Shown: one piece after another, positions 47,080 through 55,677 of the stretch
How the letters are laid out: each line of letters starts with the position of its first letter
How positions within the stretch are numbered: the stretch's first letter is position 1
Assembly: GCF_000271305.1 (NCBI RefSeq)
Contig: NZ_AKGD01000001.1
Span: forward strand, 1,116,001-1,180,000
DNA length: 64,000 nucleotides
Reading direction: 5' to 3'
Source: Hydrocarboniphaga effusa AP103
GTDB lineage: Bacteria; Pseudomonadota; Gammaproteobacteria; Nevskiales; Nevskiaceae
Program-made: the position numbers and the translations under genes
The notes under the pieces: model-generated
Told to the model about the DNA's origin: nothing
Seen by the model: the letters and a program-made list of their open reading frames with translations, nothing else
Databases searched by the model: none

Positions 47080-48422
47080 GCCACGATCTCGCTGAAGTGG
47101 TTGGAAGTCCGGTTGCTCTTGACGCCCCAGGCCGGGATTTCGAGCCCCATGACGCGCAGGGCCGTATAGCCGACGCGGGTGACGCCGGAGCCGCCGGCAT
47201 CGATATGCAGGCCGGTCTTCACGCGACCGCCCGCACGGCCGGCGGTGAACGACACCAGCTTGTCGAGCGCATGCACGCGCGCATCACCGTGATCGGTGTT
47301 GGCGTAGATCAGCATGTTGTCGAGCAAGGTTCCGCCGCCCTCCCTGATCTTGCTGAAAGCCTCGACGAAGTAAGCCCATTCCTCGATCGCACGCGACGCG
47401 AAGTAGGCGTGGTTGGGCTGGTAGCCCAGACGCGCGTCGATCGGCTCTTCGTGCGTGGTGGTGTGGTGCGGCTTTTCGTAGCCGGCCTTCACGGTGTTGG
47501 CCTGTGCGTTCGAATACGCCATGTTGAAGACGCGCGTCTGATCGCAGGCGACCGCCATCACCATGAGGTCGGTCAGCATGCGATGGCGCTTCTGCACCAT
47601 GTCCACGTCCACGCCCATCCTCGGGTCTTCGGAGACCACCGGCGGCGCATGGCAGGCCGCGATCGGAGCCGGCTTGGTGAGCTGCTGGTCGAACTGTTTC
47701 TCGAGATGGCGCAGGCCGGTGAAATACTGATCCAGGCGCTGCTTGTCGGCAGCGCCGACGGTCTTCTCGATCGACTTGATCTCGTCCATCACGCCCGACA
47801 GCACGCTGCGGCGCGCCATCACGCGCGGGCTCGGCGTGAACGTCGGCGAGTTCGGATCCTGGAAATCGGAGCCGTACAGGCGCGAATAGAACTCCAGCGG
47901 CGAAATCTCCGGCGGGTTCGGCGAGTTGGCGTTCTCGTAGCTCACGGTGTTGCGGAAATCGCCGGTCGCCGAAGCGGTCAGCGTGCGGAAGCGCGTCGAA
48001 CGGCCGACTTCGTTGGCGATGGTGACGTCGATGGTTTCGCCGGGGCGCTCGCCGCTGCCGGCCGGCGCCTTGCCGGTGCGGCCGATGATCCAGCCCGAGT
48101 AATGGCAGAGGTTGGGCTCGCCGTCGCGGAACGCGGTCAGGTTGGTGATCAGGTTGACGTGCTCGCGCACACGCGCCACCGGCGCGAGCTGCTGCGGAAT
48201 GTCGTAGTCGGTGCCGGTCTTGCCGGGCACCAGGATGCTGTTGTTGCCGCCGAGCCCCCAGAACCAGGTGCCGAAGCGCAGCGGCATCGGCGCGCCGCTC
48301 GCGTAGGCGTTGCCGCCGTCGTTGAGGAAGCAATCGAGCAGCGGAAGGCCCACCGTCACCACGCCGCCATTGAGCATGCCGCGCAGTACACGGCGGCGGC
48401 TCAGGTTCTTTTTGATCAGCAT
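47076..48422 (-). CDS. DUF1552 (HXXSHH-family) protein, Tat-type signal
   Basis: 448 residues from ATG behind GAGGA; an upstream in-frame TTG is less likely. The N terminus LSRRRVLRGMLNGGVVTVGL looks like a twin-arginine signal, implying export after folding. The body matches DUF1552: GWIIGRTGK, FNMAYSNAQAN, EKPHHTTTHEEP and LLDNMLIYANTDHGDARVH. The histidine/aspartate set suggests a metal site related to sulfatase/phosphatase-like folds. It is regularly paired with DUF1592-type proteins, as here (22 bases downstream). Confidence 0.85.
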   Translation of the reverse strand: MLIKKNLSRRRVLRGMLNGGVVTVGLPLLDCFLNDGGNAYASGAPMPLRFGTWFWGLGGNNSILVPGKTGTDYDIPQQLAPVARVREHVNLITNLTAFRDGEPNLCHYSGWIIGRTGKAPAGSGERPGETIDVTIANEVGRSTRFRTLTASATGDFRNTVSYENANSPNPPEISPLEFYSRLYGSDFQDPNSPTFTPSPRVMARRSVLSGVMDEIKSIEKTVGAADKQRLDQYFTGLRHLEKQFDQQLTKPAPIAACHAPPVVSEDPRMGVDVDMVQKRHRMLTDLMVMAVACDQTRVFNMAYSNAQANTVKAGYEKPHHTTTHEEPIDARLGYQPNHAYFASRAIEEWAYFVEAFSKIREGGGTLLDNMLIYANTDHGDARVHALDKLVSFTAGRAGGRVKTGLHIDAGGSGVTRVGYTALRVMGLEIPAWGVKSNRTSNHFSEIVA

Positions 48423-48444
48423 CGAAGCAATCCTCAATGAGCGT

Positions 48445-50193
48445 TCACAGTTTCGGAACGAGCGGGGCCGACAGGCTGCTCGTCATCGGTTCCGGCAAGC
48501 GGGCCGATTTCAGGTCGGGCAAGGGATGAAGCTTGCGCACCGGCTTTTCGTAGACCTTGCGGAAGGCGCTGCTCAGCGCGATCTCGCGCAGCAGGTCGGG
48601 CAGCTGGTAGCCGCTGTCGGTGAAGCGTTCCGACAGGAATTCGAGTACGCGGCGGTTGTTGCTGTCGCTCGGCGTGCCGGTGGCGTAGGCGAAGGTTCTG
48701 CGCACCGCGCACCACGGCAGCTGCGGATTGTCGTGCAGCGCCTTGCCGAGGCCGATCACGTCGGTGAACTCGACGCCGTCGAGGTTGCCGCTGGTATCGA
48801 TGTCGACACCGTTTTCCTGATGGCGGAACTGGCCTGCGCCATCGAAGGATTCCATCGGCAGGCCCATCGGATCGGTGATGCGATGGCAGCCCGCGCAGGA
48901 CGGATTCTTGAGATGGAAGGCGATGCGCTCGCGTGCCGTCTTGACGTTGCCGTCGGGGTTCTGCACGGCCGAGAAATCGACGTTCGCGGGCGGCTTCGGC
49001 ACCACCTGGCAGAGCATGACCTCGCGCAGCGCCTTGCCGCGCAGGGTCGCCGAGCTGCGGCCCGGATGCGAATGCAGGGCCTGGAAGCTGACCTGCGTCA
49101 GCAGGCCGGCGTAAGGACTGTCGGGCGGAAACTCGTACGGCGTCCAGCCCGGGCCTTGCGCGGCCACCTTGTAGATCGGCGCCAGCGATTGCGACATGAA
49201 GGTCTGGCGCGTGGTGAACAGATCGCGATAGTCGCCACGGCGCGTCACCAGATGATCGACCACCGTGCGCAGCGTCTGCTCGCGCGCATCGACCGCCGTC
49301 TCGCCCGTGAAGCTCGGGTAGATGGTGCCGTCCTTGGTCAGCACGCCGAAGTTCTCGAACTCGAACATGTCGTCGAACAGGGCGCGCACGCCGTCTTCGA
49401 GCCTCGGGCTCGCGAGCATGCGATCGACTTCCCTGGCGAGCCCCTTGCGCGTCTGCAGCGAGCCGCTTTCGGCGGCCGCGAGCAGCTCGGCGTCGGGCGA
49501 GGCGTTCCACAGGAACAGGCTCAGCCGCGTCGCCAGCGACCAGCTGTCGAGACGCTCGGTTCCGGGCTGCTCGGGGTCGGGTTCCGCGACCTCGGCGACC
49601 AGCAGCATGTTGGGGCTCAGCAGCATGCCTTCGATCACCACGCCGAGGCCGTCGTAGAAGCTGTGCAGGGCATCGGCCGCTTCGTTGGCCTGCGTCACCA
49701 GCGCCTCGATGCGCTCGGCCGGCAGCGCGCGGCGATACAGCAGCGGCGCGGTTTCGGTGACGAAGCTGCGCGCGCAGTCGGCGTCGGCCGCATTGCTCGC
49801 CTTGGGCGTGCACGGAATCAGGTAGGCGCGGCTGTCCTCGCTGATGATCTGCGTCGCCACCTTGGCCGCGGTCTTCTGATACATCTCGAGCTGCGTATCG
49901 GTGAGGCCGGCCATCGCCGCCCCGCTCGCGAGCAGTCCGTCGGTTCGCGGCAGCGCCGAGAAGCGCGTGGTGGGCTTCATGTTGGGCCCGAACACGTAGG
50001 ACAGCGTGTTGAGGTACTGCTGCTCGGTGAGCAGGCGCAGGCTGGCCGGCGTGCCCTTGGACTCGGGCTCGGCAGGCTTGCAGGCGACCAGGCCGACGAC
50101 CAGGCCGGCGGCCAGCGTCGCGGCAACGGCGCGCGTGGACCACGAACGCTTGCGCGTGGCCGGCGCTGACAGGGGTTTGGATGACTCTTGCAC
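48445..50193 (-). CDS. DUF1592/DUF1588/DUF1585-type lipoprotein
   Basis: 582 residues from GTG. The signal ends in a lipobox (GLVAC, C38). Domain order follows the Planctomycete-type set: an N-terminal DUF1587-like part (LRLLTEQQYLNTLSYVFG), DUF1595/DUF1592 (LLYRRALPAERIEALV, SWSLATRLSLFLWNASPD), DUF1588 (NPSCAGCHRITDPMGLPME) and a C-terminal DUF1585 (FAYATGTPSDSNNRRV). The CAGCH near C431 is a potential haem c site. Function is unproven; it is the standard partner of DUF1552 proteins. Confidence 0.85.
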   Translation of the reverse strand: MQESSKPLSAPATRKRSWSTRAVAATLAAGLVVGLVACKPAEPESKGTPASLRLLTEQQYLNTLSYVFGPNMKPTTRFSALPRTDGLLASGAAMAGLTDTQLEMYQKTAAKVATQIISEDSRAYLIPCTPKASNAADADCARSFVTETAPLLYRRALPAERIEALVTQANEAADALHSFYDGLGVVIEGMLLSPNMLLVAEVAEPDPEQPGTERLDSWSLATRLSLFLWNASPDAELLAAAESGSLQTRKGLAREVDRMLASPRLEDGVRALFDDMFEFENFGVLTKDGTIYPSFTGETAVDAREQTLRTVVDHLVTRRGDYRDLFTTRQTFMSQSLAPIYKVAAQGPGWTPYEFPPDSPYAGLLTQVSFQALHSHPGRSSATLRGKALREVMLCQVVPKPPANVDFSAVQNPDGNVKTARERIAFHLKNPSCAGCHRITDPMGLPMESFDGAGQFRHQENGVDIDTSGNLDGVEFTDVIGLGKALHDNPQLPWCAVRRTFAYATGTPSDSNNRRVLEFLSERFTDSGYQLPDLLREIALSSAFRKVYEKPVRKLHPLPDLKSARLPEPMTSSLSAPLVPKL

Positions 50194-50222
50194 TCTTTCG
50201 ACCTCTCGGAATCAGCTATGCA

Positions 50223-50765
50223 TCAGTGCTTCGACAGCGCCGCCTGATGGCGATCGAGCCGGCTCAACACCAGCGGCGCCAGGCGCTCTTCCAACAGGCC
50301 CGGCGTCTTTGCAGGCGACCGCGGCCAGAACACCGAGAGCCCGAAACTCGCATCGCGCTTGCGCACCGCGAGTCCGTCTCCCCACCACAACGCTTCGTCG
50401 CCGAACGCGCGAGCGCTCGGCTGACGCGCCAGCACGCCACTCGCCGCGGCTTCGCGGAACGAATCCAGGAATTCGTGCGCGCGTCCGCTGCCGGGCGGCC
50501 ACTGCATGGCGTTGAGGATCACGAAGCGGCGGCCCTGCGGCTCGCCGGCCTGCTGCGTGAACGCCCACACGCAGGACGACGACCACGCGCCGTTCGATTC
50601 CATACCGGCGTCGTCGCGAGCACCCGGCTCGACCGCATGCCCGATCGCGCGCTCGATCTGCGCCGCATCGAGCAGCGCGCAGGCATCGATGCGCTCAGGC
50701 TCCGGCGTTGCCGCAGCGAGCGGCAACGCGAGCATCAGCAGCAGGGCGATCGCGGCGTGTTTCAC
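50223..50765 (-). CDS. Small exported protein of unknown function
   Basis: 180 residues with a short Sec signal (AAIALLLMLALPLAAA). Paired cysteines appear in IDACALLDAAQIERAIG and SSSCVWAFTQQ, a layout seen in small secreted DUF3558-like proteins, though I cannot assign it firmly. The GTG start overlaps the symporter gene's stop (GTGA). Together with the other exported products it suggests a periplasmic or outer-surface assembly. Confidence 0.7.
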   Translation of the reverse strand: MKHAAIALLLMLALPLAAATPEPERIDACALLDAAQIERAIGHAVEPGARDDAGMESNGAWSSSCVWAFTQQAGEPQGRRFVILNAMQWPPGSGRAHEFLDSFREAAASGVLARQPSARAFGDEALWWGDGLAVRKRDASFGLSVFWPRSPAKTPGLLEERLAPLVLSRLDRHQAALSKH

Positions 50766-52225
50766 GGCTGCGCGCGCGACGCCGTCACGGCATCGTTGAT
50801 CGCCGCGTTCGACCCGGCTGCTTTCGAGTTGCGGACGCGCGCATCCCAGCGGGCGAGCACGGCCGTCGAAGTCGGCTTGTCGAGCAGGCTGAAGACGATG
50901 AAGCAGACCAGGCTGCCGGCGAGGCCGATGTAGATCGGCAGGTTGGCGTAGATGTCGCGCAGCACGGCCATGGTGCCGAGCGTTCCGGCCATGCCCGCGA
51001 AGATGCTCGCGATCGCGCCGCGCGCGGTGCCGCGGCGCCAGATCATGCCGCCGAGCACCGCCACCATCAGGCCGCCGACGAGAATGTCGGACGCGATCGT
51101 CAGCGCCGCGATGACGTCCTGCAGCAGGCAGGCGATGGCGGCCATGGCGATGCCGAACACCACGATGTAGAAGCGGCTCTGGCCGATCTCGTCATGCGCG
51201 CTGCTGTCGCGGCGGCGACCGCGCACGTCTTCCTTGGCGACGGTGGCGGTGGCGATCAGGCAGCCGCTCGAGGTCGACATGATCGCGGACAGCGCACCGG
51301 CGACCACCAGTCCCGCGACGCCGGCCGGCAGCAGCAGGCGCACGATCTCGGTGTACACCGCATCGCGGCCGACCAGGCCCGGCAGCAGCACCTTGGCCGA
51401 CATGCCGATCAGCGCGCCCGCAAGGCCATACGCGAAGCCATAGCCTGCGGCGGCGAGGCCCGCCCAGCGCGCGACCGAATCGCTGCGCGCGGTGAACACG
51501 CGCTGCCAGAGATCCTGACCGATCACCATCGTCGGCACGTAGAGAATCACATAGGTGAAAATGTTGCCGGCGCCGAGCTTCATGAAGTCGAAGGCCTGGG
51601 CGTCGAGCTTGGCATGCAGTCCCTCGAAGCCGCCGGCCTTGAGCAGCGCCATCGGCAGCAGGATGAAGAAGATGCTCGCGGTCTTGAGGACGAACTGCAC
51701 CATGTCGGTCAGCGTGATCGACCACATGCCGCCGAGCACCGAATAGACGATGACGACGCTGCTGCCGATCAGGATCGCCGGCACCTTGCCGATGTCGAAC
51801 AGCACCGAGAAGATCGCGCCGTAGGCGATCGTCGAGGTCACCGCAATCATCAGCGTGTAGCTCAGCATGACGATGCCGGAGACCTTGGTGCCCATGTCAC
51901 CGTAGCGCAGTTCCAGCATCTGGCTCACGGTGTAGACCTTGAGCCGGTTGATCATCGGGGCCAGGATCAGGCTGATCAGCGCAACGCCGGCCGACATCGA
52001 GAACACCAGCCAGACACCCGACAGGCCGTGCTGGTAGCCCAGGCCGATGCCGCCGAGCGTGGCGCCGCCGCCCATGACCAATGCCGCCAGCGTGCCGGCA
52101 TAGAGCACCGGGCCGAGGCGACGGCCCGCGACCAGGAAGTCGGCCTGCGTCTTGGCGCGCGCCTTGGCGTACCAGCCGATGCCGATCATGCCGGCCATGT
52201 AGAGCGCGATGACGAGCAAGTCCAT
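50762..52225 (-). CDS. Sodium:solute symporter (SSS family)
   Basis: 487 residues with about 13 membrane segments. AKTQADFLVAGRRLGPVLYAGTLAALVMGGG, recognisable by the DF-AGR core and GGG, and SGCLIATATVAKEDVRG fit the SSS family. Sodium-coupled uptake of an organic solute (sugar, amino acid, carboxylate or similar) is expected. It is the first gene of the operon of exported DUF proteins, so its substrate may be what those proteins release or process. No closer assignment is possible. Confidence 0.9.
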   Translation of the reverse strand: MDLLVIALYMAGMIGIGWYAKARAKTQADFLVAGRRLGPVLYAGTLAALVMGGGATLGGIGLGYQHGLSGVWLVFSMSAGVALISLILAPMINRLKVYTVSQMLELRYGDMGTKVSGIVMLSYTLMIAVTSTIAYGAIFSVLFDIGKVPAILIGSSVVIVYSVLGGMWSITLTDMVQFVLKTASIFFILLPMALLKAGGFEGLHAKLDAQAFDFMKLGAGNIFTYVILYVPTMVIGQDLWQRVFTARSDSVARWAGLAAAGYGFAYGLAGALIGMSAKVLLPGLVGRDAVYTEIVRLLLPAGVAGLVVAGALSAIMSTSSGCLIATATVAKEDVRGRRRDSSAHDEIGQSRFYIVVFGIAMAAIACLLQDVIAALTIASDILVGGLMVAVLGGMIWRRGTARGAIASIFAGMAGTLGTMAVLRDIYANLPIYIGLAGSLVCFIVFSLLDKPTSTAVLARWDARVRNSKAAGSNAAINDAVTASRAQP

Positions 52226-52484
52226 TTCAGCGGCTCCGGCCGGCGAGCGCAGCCGCCCGCGAATCGACGCTGCCCTGCCCCTTGCGTGTCGGCGCAGCAG
52301 TCAATCTCCCTTCATGTTTCAGCGTCATGCTTGGCGTTGCCATAAGCGCAATTTCCTGAGTCTGTTTACCGGCTCATCGAAGTTCGAATCAATGAGCCTG
52401 GGGTGGTTACGATTTAGCAGGGCTAAACGCTGTGCTTGCGCACAAATGCGGTGCGCCGCCCTAAATGGCGCACCATTTGAAAGC
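52226..52484. other. Intergenic region with hairpins between the symporter and cytochrome genes
   Basis: This gap contains a stem at 52444-52478 (AAAT plus GGTGCGCC pairing with GGCGCACC plus ATTT, 2-nt bulge, 9-nt loop) just after the cytochrome stop on the minus strand. It is probably a terminator without a good T-tract. A small TTTAGC/GCTAAA palindrome lies at 52413-52427. The symporter operon promoter is presumably here. Confidence 0.5.
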
Positions 52485-53720
52485 TTAGCGCAGCCGGTCG
52501 ATGTCGCTCGGCTTGACCTCGCCGGCCGCGTTGCCCCACGAGTTCCGCACATAGCTCAGCAAGGCGGCGGCCTGCTCGTCGCTGAGCTTCTGCGCGAACG
52601 GCGTCATCGACTGCCAGGGCCGCATGCGCCACTGGCTCGATGGCGCCTCCTGCGGCAGCCGCGGCCCGTTGATCACCAGGTCGATCAGCGAAGACGGATC
52701 GGGCGCCTGTGCGAGCGCGCTGCCGGCCAGCGGAGGCGCGGTATCGTCCGAGCCCAGGCCCGTCGGCAGATGGCAGGTTCCGCAATGGATGTCGTATTGC
52801 TTGGCGCCGAGTTCCATCACCGCCTTGCTCGGGCGGCGGCCGGTGTCGCCCGCGGCCGGCAGCCCCTTCAGGTAGACGGCCATGGCCTGCACGTCGGCAT
52901 CGCTCAGATAGCGCGTACTGTTGAGCACGACTTCGTTCATGGTGCCCATCAGACGCGTGCGCGTGTTGATGCCGGGCTTCAGGTAGCCGGCGATGTCGGC
53001 CTCCGACCAGGCGCCCAGGCCATACGGAGCGGCGGTGAGATTCGGCGCTGCGCGGGGTACCGGCCCACGCTCTTCGTCGAACTCCTGTAGCACGCCGCCG
53101 GTGTACAGCGCGCCGGTCTTTTCGGCGCCGAGCGCGTTGCGCGGCGAATGGCAGGCGCTGCAATGCGCGAGCGCCTCGACCAGATAGGCGCCGCGATTCC
53201 ATTGCTCGGATCGGCTCGCGTCGTTCACGTAGCGCCCCGGCTTGAAATACAGCGCCTTCCAGACGCCCATCAGGGCGCGCTGATTGAACGGAAAGCGCAT
53301 CTCGTTCGGCCGCGCCGGCGCATTGACCGGCTTGAGGCTCATGAAATATGCGTATAGGTCATGCAGATCGGCATCGTCGATCTTGGTGAAGTTCGTATAC
53401 GGAAAAGCCGGATAGAGATGCTCGCCGTCGGGACGCACGCCGTGGCGCATGGCCGCTTCGAACTGATCGAAGCTCCAGCTGCCGATGCCGGTGTCCTTAT
53501 CGGGCGTGATGTTGGTCGAATAGATCGTGCCGAAGTCGGTCGCGAACGGCACGCCGCCGGCGAACACGGCGCCGCCCGGAGTCGTATGGCAGCTGACGCA
53601 ATTGGCTGCGCGAACCAGATACTCGCCCCGATCGACCTGCGGCTCCGCTCTTGCGGAAGACAGCAACGCCCAGAGCGACAAGCCCAGGACGAAGCGAGGA
53701 GCAAGCTTTACCACGAACAT
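52485..53720 (-). CDS. Trihaem cytochrome c of the alcohol-dehydrogenase cytochrome subunit type
   Basis: 411 residues from ATG behind AAGGGAG. The signal peptide ends near SSARA. Three haem sites are present: CVSCH (C41), CSACH (C187) and CGTCH (about C330). Segments YLVRAANCVSCHTTPGG and GAYLVEALAHCSACHSPRN match the cytochrome subunits of membrane-bound gluconate, sorbitol or alcohol dehydrogenases. No dehydrogenase subunit gene adjoins, so it may serve a distant enzyme such as the PQQ dehydrogenase near the left edge. It diverges from a LysR gene; putative HutC sites lie in its promoter. Confidence 0.88.
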   Translation of the reverse strand: MFVVKLAPRFVLGLSLWALLSSARAEPQVDRGEYLVRAANCVSCHTTPGGAVFAGGVPFATDFGTIYSTNITPDKDTGIGSWSFDQFEAAMRHGVRPDGEHLYPAFPYTNFTKIDDADLHDLYAYFMSLKPVNAPARPNEMRFPFNQRALMGVWKALYFKPGRYVNDASRSEQWNRGAYLVEALAHCSACHSPRNALGAEKTGALYTGGVLQEFDEERGPVPRAAPNLTAAPYGLGAWSEADIAGYLKPGINTRTRLMGTMNEVVLNSTRYLSDADVQAMAVYLKGLPAAGDTGRRPSKAVMELGAKQYDIHCGTCHLPTGLGSDDTAPPLAGSALAQAPDPSSLIDLVINGPRLPQEAPSSQWRMRPWQSMTPFAQKLSDEQAAALLSYVRNSWGNAAGEVKPSDIDRLR

Positions 53721-53783
53721 TCGCAACTCCCTTACCAGGCGCAAACCGCCCGGCGCTTCCATCTGCAATTTCCAAGCCCGTTT

Positions 53784-53820
53784 TAGTCTATACAAACAAA
53801 TCTTTTTGACTGTACATTAA
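53784..53820. promoter_or_regulatory. Putative paired HutC operators in the cytochrome/LysR promoter
   Basis: AGTCTATACAAA (53785-53796) and TGACTGTACATTAA (53807-53820) share a core like TCTATACA/ACTGTACA with centres 22 bases apart, two helical turns. The second differs by one base from a 14-mer in the hut divergent promoter (57098-57111). The TGTATAGNC/GNCTATACA form resembles GntR/HutC operators. Confidence 0.5.
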
Positions 53821-53889
53821 ATTTCCCAAGCGAAGACATCGCCAAGGTTTCCCTTTCCCGCCGCGCCACCCATCAGCGACTTGCACGCC

Positions 53890-54867
53890 ATGTCCAGCCC
53901 TCCTCGAGACCCTTCGGATACGACGGTGGCGATGCTGCCGCCGGTGCGCGCCATACAGGCATTCGAAGCCATCGTCCGATGCGGGAGCGTCGCCGCGGCC
54001 GCCGATGAGCTCGGCGTCTCTTCTGGGGCGATCAGCCAGCAGTTGCACAAGATCGAGCACGAGCTCGGCGTCAAATTGCTGAAGCGCGACGGCCGCTCGC
54101 TGACACTGACCTCGTGGGGCCGTATCTACTACGAACAAGTACGTACGGCCTTCGACGAGCTGCGGCGCGGACAGCATCGGCTGCAGATCGCGCGCGCCAG
54201 AACGGGCATCGCCATCAGCGCGCCGCCGTCGCTCGCCATCTGGCTGCAGCGGCCGATACTGCAATGGAGTTCAGCGAACCCGGCGGTCAGCCTGCGCATG
54301 ATCGGCTCGGAACGCGAGCCGGCGCTGCTCGACGAAAGCATCGACTTCCGGCTTTGCTACGGCACCGATGCGCGTCGCTACGATCGCTTCTCCGAGCTGT
54401 TCCGCGATGCGGTGGTTCCCGCGTGCTCGCCCGAATTCCTGCGCGACCATCCGGTGAAAAGTGAGGGCGACGTGCTTTCGCATCCCCTGATCGAAATCGC
54501 CTGGGAGAACCGCCATCGCCCGCCGCCGTCGTGGGCCGACTGGGCCTGGTCCGTGGGGCTGTCGCCTCCGCGTCAGTCGAGTCAGCTGACGTTCTCGCTC
54601 GCCGGGGCCGCGATCGACGCCGCGCAGGACGGCGGCGGATTCGTGCTCGGGCAGGTGTCGATCATCGCCGAACACGTGCGCCGCGGCCGCCTCGCCGTGC
54701 CCGTGAACCGGCCGCTGAACCTGCCCGAATCCTATTTCCTGGCCTGGGAGCGCGACACGCTCGACAGGCCGATCTGCGCCGACTTCCGCAATGCCCTGAT
54801 CGCCGCGGGCCGCCAGCAGCAGGAGCTGTCGGCAGGCTCGGAAATGCCGCCCTCGAAACGCGCTTGA
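53890..54867 (+). CDS. LysR-family transcriptional regulator
   Basis: 325 residues from ATG at 53890; a TTG three codons upstream is possible. The N-terminal winged helix (AIQAFEAIVRCGSVAAAADEL, then SSGAISQQLHKIEHELGVKL) and a C-terminal ligand-binding domain of the GcvA-like type (LARARTG, AGAAIDAAQDGGGFVLG) are clear. It diverges from the trihaem cytochrome gene and could regulate it, as LysR proteins often do. Its stop is 16 bases from the convergent hutC stop. Confidence 0.9.
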   Translation: MSSPPRDPSDTTVAMLPPVRAIQAFEAIVRCGSVAAAADELGVSSGAISQQLHKIEHELGVKLLKRDGRSLTLTSWGRIYYEQVRTAFDELRRGQHRLQIARARTGIAISAPPSLAIWLQRPILQWSSANPAVSLRMIGSEREPALLDESIDFRLCYGTDARRYDRFSELFRDAVVPACSPEFLRDHPVKSEGDVLSHPLIEIAWENRHRPPPSWADWAWSVGLSPPRQSSQLTFSLAGAAIDAAQDGGGFVLGQVSIIAEHVRRGRLAVPVNRPLNLPESYFLAWERDTLDRPICADFRNALIAAGRQQQELSAGSEMPPSKRA

Positions 54868-54883
54868 ACGCAGCGCGCGAGGA

Positions 54884-55645
54884 TCAAGGCGTCTCGGAGC
54901 TCAGCGTCGTGAACGTCGCGACCAGCTCGTGCAGCGCGCCCGGATACGTCAATCGCACGAAGGTGATCGGCGAGGCCACGGTGCGGGTGGTGCGCTCCAC
55001 GATCAGGCACGGAGTGCCGACCTTGATCTTGAGGCGCGCCGAAACCTCCGGCGTGGACCCCGAGGCCCGTATGCGATGTTCGGCCACCGCCCAGGGCACC
55101 TGACGCAGTAGCCAGGCGCCCGGCGAAATTGCGGAAAAGTCCTCGGAAGCCGCATCGGCCACTGCCTGCAGGTTGATGAGCCGGTACTCGTCGCAGAACG
55201 GCTGATCCTTGGCGAAATGACGGCAGGTGAGTTCGAGCACCGGCACCACTTCGTCCGCATGCAGCAGGGCGCGGTCATCGCGCGTCGAACGACGCTTGCG
55301 GCGTTCGACCACTTCGAACCGATACGGCAGGCCGAGCGCGACGACCTCGTTCTTGATGTCCTGAATCGACAGCACGGCCGATTGCGACTGCGGCGTGCTG
55401 ACGAAACTGCCCACCTTGCGATGCCGCTCGATGACACCGGCGCGAGCGAGTTGCGTCAGCGCCTTGTTCACCGTCATGCGCGAACAGCGGTACTGCTGCA
55501 TCAACTCATGTTCGACCGGGATCCGACGTCCCGGCTCCCACCGGCCCGACAGAATGTTGCCCTGGATATCCGCAAGGATGCGCTGGTGCAACGACGTCAG
55601 AACCTGCCCGGAGCGCGTGCCCTTTCGAGCTGAAGCCGGCTGCAT
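54884..55645 (-). CDS. hutC: Histidine utilisation repressor HutC (GntR family)
   Basis: 253 residues from ATG at 55645. The ribosome site is very close to the start, so an upstream GTG (55687) inside hutF remains possible. The GntR helix-turn-helix ILSGRWEPGRRIPVEHEL, CSRMTVNKALTQLARAGVIE and the UTRA effector domain (PYRFEVVERRKRRSTRDD) match HutC, which is released from DNA by urocanate. It is transcribed behind hutF, opposite to the hutI-H-G-U-D operon it is expected to control. Confidence 0.92.
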   Translation of the reverse strand: MQPASARKGTRSGQVLTSLHQRILADIQGNILSGRWEPGRRIPVEHELMQQYRCSRMTVNKALTQLARAGVIERHRKVGSFVSTPQSQSAVLSIQDIKNEVVALGLPYRFEVVERRKRRSTRDDRALLHADEVVPVLELTCRHFAKDQPFCDEYRLINLQAVADAASEDFSAISPGAWLLRQVPWAVAEHRIRASGSTPEVSARLKIKVGTPCLIVERTTRTVASPITFVRLTYPGALHELVATFTTLSSETP

Positions 55646-55677
55646 TTTCCTGACGACTGGCCGTCCCCCATTTTCCT

